In this document: positions 31,684 through 44,900 of the stretch, piece by piece
Layout of the letters: every line of letters begins with the position of its first letter
Position numbering within the stretch: the first letter of the stretch is position 1
NCBI GenBank assembly: GCA_947579665.1
Contig: OX388345.1
Location: 71,291,454-71,355,453, forward strand
From: Sympetrum striolatum
Taxonomy: Eukaryota; Arthropoda; Insecta; Odonata; Libellulidae
DNA length: 64,000 nucleotides
Reading direction: 5' to 3'
Program-made: the position numbers and the translations under genes
Notes under the pieces: generated by a model
Told to the model about the DNA's origin: nothing
The model's database searches: none
Seen by the model: the letters and a program-made list of their open reading frames with translations, nothing else

Positions 31684-34600
31684 AAAAAACACTTGATATT
31701 TACTAAGATTAACTGTTACTAGAAATATGCCATGTATGTGAACATAAACTAATCAAATTGATTAACATTAATCAAATGTGAAAATTATCATGAAATTTTT
31801 AATCCTATGTATACTAATATAAATAACAGTGATTGATTATAAACTCAATATCTGTGACGCCGATGAGAAAATGAGGATGGATTATGCAATTTTGTTTACT
31901 TTAAGAGATTCGTCAGCCTGTTTGTGTTTTATTTCCCTTATACCTAAAACCATGTTTGTGTGATGTGATAGTGAGTGCATGAGAGAGTACGTGTGAGCGA
32001 GATTGAGTAGTTTGATAGGTAAAAGGAGAGTGTAATGTAGTGTGTGGATGAACGAGAACGTATGATAGATAGAATTAAAAACACTGTGTGAATGAATAAG
32101 TGGGGGAAAAAGTATATTGGTGGGAGTGTGTGTGAGATACAAATTATAGGAGATATTGGAGAGAATGAGAGAGTGATGATTGCAAAGAATGAACGCGTGG
32201 ATAAATAGAGAGAATAAATGATGAAATGAATAGGGAGTGCTAAGTCACACGTCAACCCTCGCTCGATCATGAAACAGCGTACACAAATACACCAACATTT
32301 ACGCGGGCAGTGAAAGGAGGCTAAGAAAAAACTTTCTTATACTTTATCTTTAAAAAACAATAATCTTTTGTATCTTGACTTTCAACCATTGTCATGTCAT
32401 AATTAAATCAATCTATTTACTGCATTCATAGGAATGCTTTGCTCCTACTGATTAGTTTGAGCTCATCATCATATCTTTAAAAAATAATCCAACGTAAGAA
32501 ATACGTAATAATGGAGAGGGTGACCCGTCTCCCCTCTGATTCCACCACTTATTCATATCCATTGATATGTATACCTTGCAACGAATTTAGAGAGAGCAGT
32601 ATTTCATAGTTTCAATCAAATTTATAGGCACTAAATTGGTTAAGATTCTACATTTTATGAAATCCAATAACGCCAAAAACTAATACGTGAAAATAATTGC
32701 ATAATAATATCTGTAACAAGTAAATTCTAAAAACAAAATCGTGAACTGGCTAAAGATATGGGTACTCTACTTTTTCAATGTCATTCCGGTGGAGTAGCCT
32801 ATTGATAGCAAAGCCAATAACTTCAATAGCCCAAACAGCTGCCTCTGGCATTGATGGGTCAAAGTTAATTATGTTTTTTTTTCAAGAATATACAATTCTA
32901 TACTTGATAATATGAAAAACAATTTCTATAGCATGTCCTTCTGATAAACTATGTCTCAAGCTTCTAAGCAATGATCCTTTTAAATTTCATTTTGGAATAG
33001 AAATAGAAAACGCTACCAAATAAATTTACATTTTTGTCTTATGATAACGCTTTGACTCATTTAAATGCAAACAGAGGCGAATGGTATAATAGATACATGA
33101 GAATAGATGCAATGTCAGTGGAGCGTCAATACGTATACAATAATATGCAGTTTTCACAGTAGGTTACATACATTAAAAGTGTCTCGAGTGTAAGACAAAC
33201 ATTCACACATAGCCCACTGAACTGAAGATAATAACATAGATTGGCTGAACTGCACGTTGATATCCATGGGGAAATATAATCGATAACAACCGTAAAAATT
33301 ATGAATAATAGGCTTAAAATACTCGTTCTTAATTTGAAATTTTCCTTCCAATGAATTCCTTCCATATGGTACAGCTAACAGCATAAAAAAGTTACCACCT
33401 GAGATACAACCAGCATAACTCGAGAAGAGCGAGTCTTTCAGATTCTCTGTTTTGAGCGCGCTTTTCGTCTTCCTCTTTATGCCTGGCACGTTTTGAAGGC
33501 TTTTGTGATGATATATATTTTATAAATACTCGCTAATAGTCATTACTTTTGCTGCGGTAGAAGTAGTACTGTATTATGAAATAATTAAATTCGTATTTCG
33601 TTAAATCGGCTCGAATCTCAAGCGTAATTCGCTCTTCTTCTTAAAATATTGGACAAGAATTACTTTGGCGGCTCTTAGTTCGTCCTAATATATATAATAC
33701 ATAACATTTTCCATCAATGCAGATTTATAATGAAATTGGTTATTTCAGTTAATGCTCCACATGCCCGCAGGATGATCGTTTTCGCAAAGATTATGCTTAA
33801 TTATGATACGATAATTAATAGAATATGAACTACTGTAAATCAGGTCAACAAAAGTAGGAAAAATAAGAAAAAAACGTACATTATAAATATAATAATGGTG
33901 TTGCAGCTTTGTGAAAAATAGTTAAGTAAGAAATACATTTAAATTGACTATCCACGAGCCTCCATAAGGCTTATTGCAGAGAATGTGAAACACTCAACTA
34001 TCTAAGTAATTTACATATTTACACACCTTATAATATATGTAAGATGATAACAATATAAACCATCTGTCCTCGCTATTAAATCACGGTAATATTTTCACCA
34101 TCTGGCTGTGAAAATAACGATCGTTGAGAATAGGGATCATGTCGTCGCGTATTTCGTCATGTAAATCACAGCTAAGGAATATCTCTAATAATTATTGTCT
34201 TTACATAGTTATATTCTTAAAAGATACCCAGCGGAGGGCTCCGATCATTTTGGACTCACTGCTATCTAACCTGTAGTCTCTTTACAAACAGCTTTATATT
34301 TTACGCGCGAGAATTTATTTTGGGTAATGAAATCAGAAGGACTAGTCGTGCAGAGTCGAGCAAAGCGCAAAAAGAATTGCATAATATACTTGTAAATGTT
34401 GAATTCCTTTATTTAAACCTCCGTCAAAAATTTTAAAATGCTAAAACGATTAAGAGTTTCAACATAGAAAATAGGTATGAGCCAACAACTTTAGGCTGTT
34501 ACAACTCCACTCTAAATATTCGCACGTAAACGCTCATGCATGAAAAATACATTTAAATCTATTGCTAAGGATCTCTGTGGCAAGCCCACCTTTTGGTGCT

Positions 34601-37600
34601 ACGTCTGCTTTTAATGTTTTTGTCTACATAACGGTTAATCGGTAGCATGCATACCTTCCTTCTCAAGAAAACAAAGGGAGCTTCCCTGTGGGGGTGAGAG
34701 AGGAAAGAGAAAGGGTCTTCAATGGAGCGGTCACAGGTTACTTCCGTCTTCAATGCTTCTAATTTTCGAGGCATCGTTTAAGGGTTTTGTATGTGAGAGA
34801 GAATTGCCCGAAAATGCCATTCTTCGTCATGGATGGTGATATAAAGAAAAGTTCGTCGAAGAAGGAATATGAATGGGTTACTTCATGGAGACGATGATAG
34901 GAAAATAAACAATGGGAATACGGAATATTTTATGCTTACTAAGAAAAGAATGTTTATTCTCTTCAACTCTAAGGCATACATCTAAAAAATATGAAGATAA
35001 TGTGGTAAACAGGCTCAGAAGTGATGTGCAGAGATCCTGGGATGTTGGCTATTTATAAGATTGAGAAAACGATTCAAGCCATTTTAAGACAAAATAATGT
35101 AGGTTAGAGGGTGACCGGAAAAATATGTTTTCAATGGTTCAGCCAGAGGGAATGTAAATTAGATCAAAGATTCGAAAAAGTTTCATTTTCCTAACATACT
35201 GAATTAGATTTTATGTGAACTTACATCTAAAACGTTCATTTGCATCCAAAATTCATAAACCATTAACAATAGACCTATCATAGTCGAAATTATTTATTAT
35301 CAATGTAAATGTATTTTGCTTCGAAAATTATTGGCATAGGGTAGGATATAATCATGTAGGCATATAAGAATATGCATACAATGTGCATACATTCATGCAT
35401 ACAATTAGAGCCTCCGCCATTTGATCCCACACAAATGTCGAGCTATTCACACATTTAAATTTCTGCACCTTCAAGATATCGTAAATGTCTTCCTTATCTT
35501 TAAACCAAGAAGTTTTAAGGAAGAATAGGCTTGGGGCTAGGCTTGGAAAGCAGCATTAAGATTCAGTAGTAATAGATTCTCCTGACATATTTCCCAAGAA
35601 AGGAAGATTTACCCATCTTATTTAAGAGTAATCATAGATAATAAGTACGAGATGTCAGTATTTCTAGAGCTTTATTCAGTAATCGCTGATGGACTAAACT
35701 GGCCTCTCATTAAAAAAAGGAAAGGGAAAATACGAAGGCTAAATTTTAATTATTAAACAGCATTTACGGGTGTAAGGGCAACTCAGATGGATTACGCCTG
35801 ATTCAGCAGTTTTCCTAAATGTAATTTCCGTAAAAATATAGCCATAGCTCAACGACTTTAAGGAATGGTGGAAATAACTAAGGAAAAAATTCACAATTTC
35901 TTACATAACGCAGTTTCACCAAGTAACGGCTTCTTCAATCAATTGGAATTAAAGGAAATTACTCAGAGAACTAGGACCAAAGAAAGCTGCATCCATTGCG
36001 AAGGAAATTGATTCCAATCCTTGGGAGGGGGTAATCTGAAGATTATTGACATTCTGGGCAGGCAGACGTTTAGAACTAGTTCCCCTTAATGGATAAAAAA
36101 AGTTTACTTAAATATTGTGACCGGGTGTAATCGTCAAAATTACCTAAGCTATAGTAACGAGTATAATTTTATCATTGAGAATCTTCAAGGGATCTGAGAT
36201 GAGCCCACAAATGCTGTCGACGGTCTCCCAGACTGCCCATGTCTCGGACCGTCTATGCTTTCAGGAGTAGAATTAAGCATATATTAACCGTAGAAAGATC
36301 ACTCCCGAAGAAATTAAGCTTCGGAGCATTCTAATTCCAAAATTACGTTCTCAATATTTACATTCATCTTTTCAGGCTTTTTCTTCTAACCAATGATTTT
36401 CATAAACCTTCAAGATACCCTTAGAAATCAATCAACAACAAAACGGGAAAATTTAAGAAATAGCTATTTGCGTAAACTAGCGTTCCTTTGGTTCTTTTTC
36501 ATTACTATCATTGAATGTATGGTGTTTTCAATCCTTTTACCCATTAAATGTTAGATCCAGTTATTAGTTTCGTAGATTTTAAGAACCTTAAAAATAAATA
36601 TAAAAAAACCACCAAGAGAAAGTGAATACATTTTTTCTCTCAGTGTTGATGATAGCCAAAACGTTAAACTCATCTTGATTCACTGATAAAATTTGCTATT
36701 CGATCTCATTTGGTTTATAAAATACAAAATAAAGATGTCATTTAAATACGCATTTAAACACAATTATAATAGTCATTACTGTAACACACACGCGATAACT
36801 TGCCCATCCTGCGTCGAGTACTAATAATTCATACCCTAGCTAAGTCTTTAATTTGGTTAGACGTCGATTAACATTGTCATGCAGAAGTCACAATTCCACG
36901 GATAGCGGTCATAACATTTTTCGTAACTAATAAAATAAAAGATGGTCTTCTTAAAATACTGAGAACTTCGAAATAAACAAATTGTAATACTCTTCGGAGT
37001 CGATTGGTGGATCAGTAAATAGCTAAAAAAGTGAGAGAAGTAACTTTTGAGAAACAAAATTTCGAGAATTTTACCAGAAAGATGTCTACCGCTGGCCTTT
37101 TACTACAGTATTTACTGTAAGCCATTACTCTGAAACGATAAGGAATCCATGGATCCAATTTTTAGAACGGTAGTTTCATCAAGCGATTTATGATTATTTT
37201 CATTCAATCCACATCAGATAAACAGTGAGATTTCGTAAGTTATAGGCTGAAGAACATACAAAATTTCTAATTTGATGCTCTGCAGTCCCACTTTATGAGA
37301 GATTTATTTCTTCGAGTCATTCTTCTAATCGCGAGCTAAAAATTATACATATATCAGAGAAGGCTAGCGGACACATTATTTTAGATAAAATCAAAATGAA
37401 TCGAGCAAATTGCAACCAGTCCTCTTCTCCCAACCAGAAAGTTTTTCCTTTCCATTCCCCTTCGGTAACAAAAGGTTTATCTTGTCCTTTTCCCCCACCT
37501 ATTTCGTTTTGTCCTGTTTAACAGTTTTCCAAGAATTCTACCCTTTCACCTGCACACATACTTTTGTTCCCTCTCATTCTTTCTTCTTTTTCAAGGCACA

Positions 37601-37839
37601 CGCCATATGGAGGATCGCGTATTTATGTAAATGTTGAAGATGGTGCTAGTAAACGTCAAAGCTAATTGTGAGAATTAGCTACAGTGTTGTTATAAGGATA
37701 ATTTAATTTTACAAATTCTTGGATTATATAATCTATAGGAGTCACGAGAGTAAGGGGAAATGGTAATCTAGAAAAGATTATTCCTTATTTAAATCAATCA
37801 AATGAGCTTTAACTTTGGGGAACTCCATAGGTAACTAAG
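31684..37839. other. Long AT-rich stretch, no confident gene
   Basis: It contains a purine- and GT-rich low-complexity tract at about 31,930-32,240 (GAGAGAGT, GTGTGTGTGAG and similar words), which creates meaningless minus-strand frames. A short charged minus-strand reading of about 40 codons near 33,400-33,520 (KRARHKEEDEKRAQNRESER) is noted as a curiosity only. Otherwise nothing is recognised. Confidence 0.35.
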
Positions 37840-37914
37840 CACAAGGAAATAAATAACTTTGTCAAAGTTACACTACTTTTTGTGTGGAAGATGTGGAACT
37901 TTTATTTCCTTGTG
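37840..37914. repeat. Short inverted repeat
   Basis: CACAAGGAAATAAA at 37,840-37,853 and its exact reverse complement at 37,901-37,914, with a 47-nt spacer and partial extension outward (ACTAAG). No transposon family recognised. Confidence 0.6.
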
Positions 37915-38544
37915 TTTATTCCTTAGTTATTTCTCTTCATGATAGAACGCTTTTCAATTGGGAAAGTTGAACGAAAGGGTTGTAAAAGTAATCAAATTAA
38001 ATTATAATAATCCACCGAATTATGCACATATCTTATGTATAAAAATTCAGCCTGCATATGTTTGTGCCCGCAAAACTCAAAAATCACTTGGTCGATTGAC
38101 TTGAAATTTTTATAGAACATTGCATTCAAATATATATATACGAAAGTGTTTATATTGTAAAAAAATGGCGACACTTCGTCCTTGCTTCTATCCCAGACGA
38201 GTCAAAGCATTTCCGTAAGAAATGCATGTAAAGTTCATTTTTGTCGCTGCATGCTTCATTTATTTTGCAAAATTAAATTAAAAATAATAGTCATACGAGA
38301 TTGAGACAAGAACCAATAGCAGAGTAAATGAATAGAAAACCTTATTTTGGTCGTTTATTGTTGTTTCCGAATTGAATTTTCGAGATTTTTTACGGAATAC
38401 ACGAAATGTTTTGTGAGTATAAACAGCCGGTCCCCCTGACGACAAATGCCATTGTTGAAACCGAAATCCTGCTTTTTGGCCTATTTGAAATTAAGAAGAA
38501 GAGAATAGTTGCTGGTTTCGTTCACATTGATGAGCATAATCAAT

Positions 38545-38740
38545 CGTTGTAAGTGATTTAAACGATCGATTTTCGAAAAACGAAATGCGAGTTAATTTGA
38601 TACCGAATGTTGTATTCAGTTAAATTCATTTGTATCGTTTTGGAAATGATTTAATAATCTGTTATCGAAAATTAAAGTGAGAGTGACTTTGAATGCTGCA
38701 TTCAATTCGATTCATTTCTTTAGTTATCTTCCAGTTGATC
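38545..38740. repeat. Tandem duplication, unit about 100 bp
   Basis: Two diverged copies, about 38,548-38,640 and 38,647-38,738: GATTTAA---C--T-ATCGAAAA, GCGAGTTAATTTGATACCGAATG / GAGAGTGACTTTGAATGCTG, then TTGTATTCAGTTAAATTCATTTGTAT / CTGCATTCAATTCGATTCATTTCTTT. A (TA)n run follows at about 38,811-38,828. Confidence 0.6.
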
Positions 38741-39884
38741 GTCGTCAAATTCAATCGTACGCGTTACCACATCAAATGTTGCGGCAGATAATGGATAGTA
38801 GTAAATGATTTATATATATATATATATAACGAAAATTCTCCATCCAAACGCGAGAGCCGAGCTAGCGTAACGTACCATGTTCTCCATCTTTCTTTTCTCT
38901 CCCTCCCTTTTCGAGAGAAAGGCTCGCCGGCCCGAAATTTGGACTTAGAATATCTTGGTGGGTCAGGGGTGGTAACTTTTTTTTGCTGTTAGCTGTACAA
39001 TGTCGCGAGGTATATTCATCATAATTACTCTACGTCCTGAAAAAGCTAAAACAATATTTAATCATTTTTTTACATTTTATGGCTACATATCAATTATTAT
39101 TCATTGCAGCGGCTCAATTGGAAATTATAAAATAAATAGTTAGTTAAGATAAAAAATGGAAAAAACATAACAATTATTTAAAATGTTTAATAATTAACGC
39201 AATTAAAAATAAAATAGTACAGAGAAAAATTATCCTCTAGTCATTTCCGCGAGCGGACAATCTGGAATCCTGTCGCCGGATTTTTCGCGTAAATAAATTA
39301 TGTGGTCTAATTTAAAATGCAATGGAAGTATTAGAATAAATAAAAATTCGGAATAACTAGCTAACAAGAATAACAAATAAGAAATAATCAACAGCAAAAA
39401 GCGGCCAACAAAATCTATTTTTCAATCATGAAAAAGAGGAACTTAGTTTTCACATGAATTATTAAGCTGTGCTCCAAGTCGTTATTAATTTGCGATAAGA
39501 AAGAAGTTATTTATTCTTTATTTTAACAATCATGCTAAGACCGAATCCATAGCAACCAATGGTATAATGAATATGATAAAATAATATGGTAACACTCATT
39601 TGTCTAACGGAGTCTCCAAAAAATAAGAAAAAAAAAATGTGATCAATTCACTGTAAAAAAGTGAATTGTGTAAATAAATCCTCCGAGTGCATTCGTGATT
39701 ACACCATCTTCGATTAATTTATCAAAACTTTCGCAATTTAAAACTTAAATCAATATTTCGCAACCAATTTAAGAATATTAATTTATCCCGTTCTCTCGGC
39801 GCATGGCTCGTATTCCTAAGACAATTGTATTTGTTTAATTTTACAAAATAAACCAAGGGGCTATATATATTAAACAAATCGCAA

Positions 39885-40385
39885 CTAGAGCTTGGTTGAA
39901 GTAAATCCTGCGTAATTAATATCTCCAAAAGGAAGCAATTCCGTCAACATTCTCAGAAAATATTTCATTGAATACTTATACACGTCATCAAGTAAGTTGA
40001 ATAATTCTGAAACAGAAAGGGTTAGAAGTGTTAGAAAACCTAAAAGGTTTTGGGTACTGTGGGAGAATGAAGAAGCTCTCATGTCCACCCTCGAAAGGAT
40101 ACAAGCAACATTAAGAAGTAAATGTAGTATGAACATCAATAAGAGCAAAACTAATACACTGATAGCCAGCGAATAGGAGAGCAGAGCTGAGAGAATTATT
40201 TTTGATGGATAAGACTTAGCGGCGGCACAGGAAATAAGTTGCCCATGAAGCATGATAACACCGGGTAGTAGAAGTGATTGAGAAATAGTAAGCAGGATAT
40301 ACCAGGAGAAAGTGGCTTTTAACCAGAAGAGGAAGCCATTCACTTCGAACATCATCCGCATTGAGTTGAAAAAACATCTTATCAA
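39885..40385 (-). CDS. Weak multi-membrane-segment reading frame, unidentified
   Basis: A 166-codon minus-strand frame ends in TAG and begins only at a TTG, so it has no ATG start there. It contains at least three strongly hydrophobic stretches (around ATFSWYILLTISQSLLLPGV, IILSALLSYSLAISVLVLLL and LLGFLTLLTLSVSELFNLL). This is the general look of an exon of an insect chemoreceptor or another polytopic protein, but no family motif can be named. AT-rich noncoding DNA can also yield hydrophobic frames. No flanking exons were joined. Confidence 0.25.
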   Translation of the reverse strand: MIRCFFNSMRMMFEVNGFLFWLKATFSWYILLTISQSLLLPGVIMLHGQLISCAAAKSYPSKIILSALLSYSLAISVLVLLLLMFILHLLLNVACILSRVDMRASSFSHSTQNLLGFLTLLTLSVSELFNLLDDVYKYSMKYFLRMLTELLPFGDINYAGFTSTKL

Positions 40386-40934
40386 GAAGTTTGTTTTGTT
40401 TTTTGGTTAAATTGTAATGAAATGCCTAAAGTCTCCCAATGTTAAACTTCAAGATCACTAAGCAAAGGGATTTAAGAAGTCGTGCATGGAGGTGAAATGA
40501 TAATATTAATACTAACTTAAATTAACTAATGTGTTTTATAATAACGTGTATGGTCGGCGTCAATTTTGAGAACAAGTTACAGGAAATATTGGAGTAAGTT
40601 TTATTCACAGGGGATTTTTTAAATGGCAGAGCTAAAATCTAAGCCGATAATTGACTTATCAGCACAATGCTCAATTAATACCACACAATTATTTAATAAA
40701 AAATTGCAAGAAAGCAATATACAGCTTAGAAGAGTGCATTCCAATCCTTGAATATTTAGTGCGCGCTGAAGTTCAGAACTCAAACTTCGAGGCAATACAC
40801 TGATGTATGCGCATGTTAGATTATCTAAATGAAAATAGAAAAAGAAAGATTTAATTACGAAAACCCGTCGCTTGACAAAAAATCTCAATATTAAAACAAA
40901 ATTCAGAAAATGTAAAGATTAAGAAGGATCTGGT

Positions 40935-40966
40935 GCCACGTAACAATGTAAAGATTGTTACGTGGC
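40935..40966. repeat. Perfect 13-bp-stem hairpin
   Basis: GCCACGTAACAAT, loop GTAAAG, then the exact reverse complement. No T-run follows, and eukaryotic context argues against a terminator. It could be the folded remnant of a small inverted-repeat element. Confidence 0.7.
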
Positions 40967-41099
40967 TTTACGAGAGCTAACACTACATCTGTGTACGATT
41001 TGAATAATTTTTATCAATTCTCTTCGGTAGAGTTCGTGAAAGATGAAATACGCAACTGCTATCAACCCCCATTGGAGGAATATGACAAGCCAAGGATAA

Positions 41100-41690
41100 T
41101 GAATAATTGTCTAACTAATACGTATATTGGTAACGGATGGACATGCAGAATAATATACAATCGCTTACCAGTACTGGTCTCATAACGAAGTTGACCGTAG
41201 CTTTCCTTCGAGCTGATACCACCACCACCATCAGTTTATATTACCTAAAGACAAAATGCAATGATGTACATTTTTAAAAATGCTGGCACAATATTTAGGA
41301 CCATGATATATTTTTATATAGATCAATGCTTCTTAGAGATTATCCGATCAACTGACTCAAGGTGAGGAGTAGAAGAGTTCAAATGCATCACTACATAAAA
41401 ATTTACTTTACAATGTTAATAAACCGAGACGCATAATAGGTAAACTAGTTACGAAAATCGCTATAGAATGGCAATGTATAATATCGATAAGCTTACCAGT
41501 AGACCCGCAACGAAGCTGACCGCAGCCTTAGAGCTGATTATGAGCACAACAATCTACTGACATTACCTGAAGTAGGAAAACAATAATACAATTTTTTGAA
41601 AAAGATGCTAAAATAAAACACTATACACAAAGATACATGTTGAGATTAAACATGTCTTTCAAAGGTCTATCCGATCACCTGAATAGAAAA
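41100..41690. repeat. Direct duplication, offset about 335 bp
   Basis: Copies at about 41,145-41,360 and 41,480-41,690 share AATAT-CAATCGCTTACCAGTA / AATATCGATAAGCTTACCAGTA, AACGAAG-TGACCG-AGC-TT, GAGCTGAT, ACATTACCTGAAG / ATTACCTAAAG, ACAATAT-TAC and TATCCGATCA-CTGA. Neither copy keeps an open frame through the shared part. Confidence 0.65.
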
Positions 41691-41999
41691 TTTGAAAACT
41701 TGAATAATTAAAATATATCGGCAGTCAGTTCTTTCCTCGTATACGTTTTTCGTAACTTTTTAGCCTTGCGAAGCAGAAACAGGTATTCGTAAGCAAATCA
41801 TAGGAAATGTTGTATGTATTAAACGAGTATTATAGCATAAGGTTTAGGAGTATGGTTTAGATGGCCTGTGGCTAAACTGAAACAAGGGAATGGAGGAAGG
41901 GTCCGCCGACTTGTTAACTGCATTTAGATATACAAGTAATTTGAAAGAGTTAACCATGTAAGTCGCCAAAGATATTGAAGGAAGTCATGGAGAATATCA

Positions 42000-44900
42000 C
42001 GTAATTTAACAATCAAGAAATCATTTCACAAGATCTATTCAGGTATGTATAATTTTAACTAATTTGACACAAGATAGAACAACCCAAACATTGTTCATTT
42101 AATACTTAACAGGAGAATTGTAAATTAAACACAAAATTTACTGGAGGCTGGAAATCCTGCTCTGTCCGAATTAAGTCCTCTCGCGTCAAATGCTCGACGT
42201 TGACTAACCGAAGTTTTATCAATTCACCACTAGATGGTAGGTTTGCAGGTATAAATTCCAATGTATTTCAAAGGAAACTAACTAACAGAACTTAGCTCCG
42301 TCAAATGCGCCAGTGCTGCTCAGTATTGGCCTCTGCGATGGGCGCCCTTCAAAATTTACCAGGGATGACAAAGTATTCCTATCACGCTGTTCACCAAACT
42401 TCCTCGGCGCAGACATTTTGCAAAATGTGATGAGCTCCACATGCGAGACTCACATCAGTTAAGAAAAAAGGTCACATACCTAGCGTATTCCTCCGATTTT
42501 GAGCCGTTGATTACCGTTTTCCCTTGCTCTTGTGCAGGCGCTCCCCTTTATATTACACGATAAGGCGTTCTTTGTCCATATCACCTCTAAAAATACGTAA
42601 TTATTTTTTGTGCAATTATTGGTTTAATGTTTCGGGTAATACTTTTTATGGCTATTGCATTTCGTAAGAATAATTTTCCAGCAAACAAATTGTTAATCTG
42701 CAAATTTATTTGTAAATACAATTAAATAAAGCATCACATTCGTCACTCTTTGCCTTGAGTTACTATGCAATACCACTCCTTTGAATAGATACAATCAAAA
42801 TGAATCTGATTTATTGCATACTATATTAAATGTTGGGAGCATAAAGAAATATACTAAACTTAATTAAAGCGAGTCGTTTGTAATTCTTCCGAAATTGATT
42901 CAGCCATCAATATTCGTACTTTGAATGGAGCGAAGCCCTCGACGGTGTACGAATGGTTGAAATAAAGGCTTGGTCACCTTCTTACTGGTCATGGGCACTA
43001 CCCGGACGTCATAAAACGTAGGAGATGGCTGTCACCAAGAGAGGCCCGAGTCTAGGAACCCCGATGCCTCGCCTACCTCGCTTATCTACTCCCTCTTACG
43101 TTAGACCCTTCGTAAAACGAGCAAGAAACAGCAACATTCACGTATAAAAGACACACCTGCGCATCTCTTACATAACGAATTCTACAATTACAGTAACAAA
43201 AACAACAACGCTACATGCTAGAGTTCTCTCACAGCGAGCGTCAAGAAATAGGTGTTTGCCAATACGATTGCTGGTACAATTAAACTAGAGCGCCTAAGTC
43301 AAGCTAAAGACAGTCCAACTCGACACTAACGATCATGATCATCCGAAGCTGCCGATGCTTTATGAAGGAATGTTTATGCCAGTTTGATGTAGAACACAAA
43401 AAATCTCCTCATGAAACTGAAAACGATTTAGGTCTGCTGATTAAGTGCTACCTACTTCTGAGAGAATAAATAAACCTACTTATGTGCAAGCCCAAACCTT
43501 TTTTTCTCTTACAGTTTTCTTTGTTTCTGTTACCATATTCTGATGAATGGAATATTTTCATTTGGTACAGCGTAGAGAAAAATGTATCTTTCATTTTCTT
43601 TTGGTCCAGTCTTGATCATGGATGTGATGAAATAAAAGCCACTGAGGTATGAGTGGATGATTGCACTGAACAAGGTCTTTCCATAATGACTGACAAGAAA
43701 AGTGTTACTCGTATAGTCATTGTGCTTCACTTGTATGGACATGTTCCACTTATAGCATTCTGGCTCTTGAGAAAAGCAACACCTCACCTCATCCTGCCTA
43801 GTAAACCTCATTCCTCTCTACAAGCTCTTTAGTTTCTTATGCCAGAGGGGGTGAGGTACCAACCGGCCTTTGGGTTGAATATATTAAAGACTTCCAGTTT
43901 TAAAATAAAATCAATAATATCTGATCGTACTTTGTGGTATTACGTAGTAAAATAAAGAAACACACTTGTTAATTTCCACACAATATTATATTGACTAATG
44001 GTTTCAGGAGAAAGCCATATTCAGGTCGAAAATACAAAAAATGCAGCATTTATATTCTCTTCGGAGATTTCTGAAGGGAGGGTGGACCTTAACTTTACCA
44101 TCTTCAAAGCGTTTATTCTTAACAACTGAACTTGTTAGGCTAAAGGGTGAAATTTTGGCAGCAACATGGTGAGAAAATTTTTAAGAATAACATCAGATTT
44201 CATAGAATTCCTAAATGATATGGAGTGTGCTAGTATCCCAAGCATTAAACTTAAATCAAGGATTGAATGTCAATGAAATATCATAAAAAAGAAGTGGAGA
44301 ATCGAGGAAAACATATTTCACCGCCACTCCCATCAGGTTGAGTGCCTGTAAAGCATGTGTTTATTTTTTTCCTGAATCAAGGAGGCCCAGATAAGAAGAA
44401 ACCACAGAAGGATATGCAGAGGAATGAAGCATCTGATATTGTAAGATCAACATACCAGACATATTCTTAGGGAGAACTTCTCAAATGAATGCATAACTAT
44501 GGCCATCAAACAGCAACTGTAAAGGGGATAGGTTGATAAAGAAGATTGTGGTGAAATAAAAACTAAGGATATATTGTTTAAAGATATTTTTATTTCCAAC
44601 AAATAGCATCTTTGTAATAAATTTTTGTACCAATAAAATACATTTTGGATGTAATAAATATATTTTTAAAAATAATTGATATATCAGAGCTGGAAATTCA
44701 AAAAAATTCCAATTTTGTTCCACGGAATTGACAACAGATATAATTTCATTCATTATCTGTTGTCTACATTTGTTTTGTTGGAGTATATCCACAGGCCAAT
44801 AGAAGGGTGCCTGAATGAATAACATACCAACACTTAAAGGACACTCATAGTTATTAACATTTCCATATGAGTTTTAAGTACTAAAACAAATATACATCAC

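Noticed and set aside
31882..32270. Two minus-strand frames rich in Ser/His/Leu
   Set aside because: Produced by a purine/GT-rich low-complexity tract; no splice sites or motifs.
33126..33520. Minus-strand frames including a charged KRARHKEEDEKRAQNRESER stretch
   Set aside because: Looks coding-like for about 40 codons but is flanked by stops and lacks a good donor or known homologue; not enough to call.
38040..38215. Segment resembling Helitron-associated noncoding sequence
   Set aside because: The ACTCAAAAATCACTTGGTCGAT-like wording is suggestive only; no Helitron 3' hairpin with CTRR end was found.
43143..43150. TATAAAAG as a promoter
   Set aside because: No initiator at the expected distance and no gene downstream on the plus strand.
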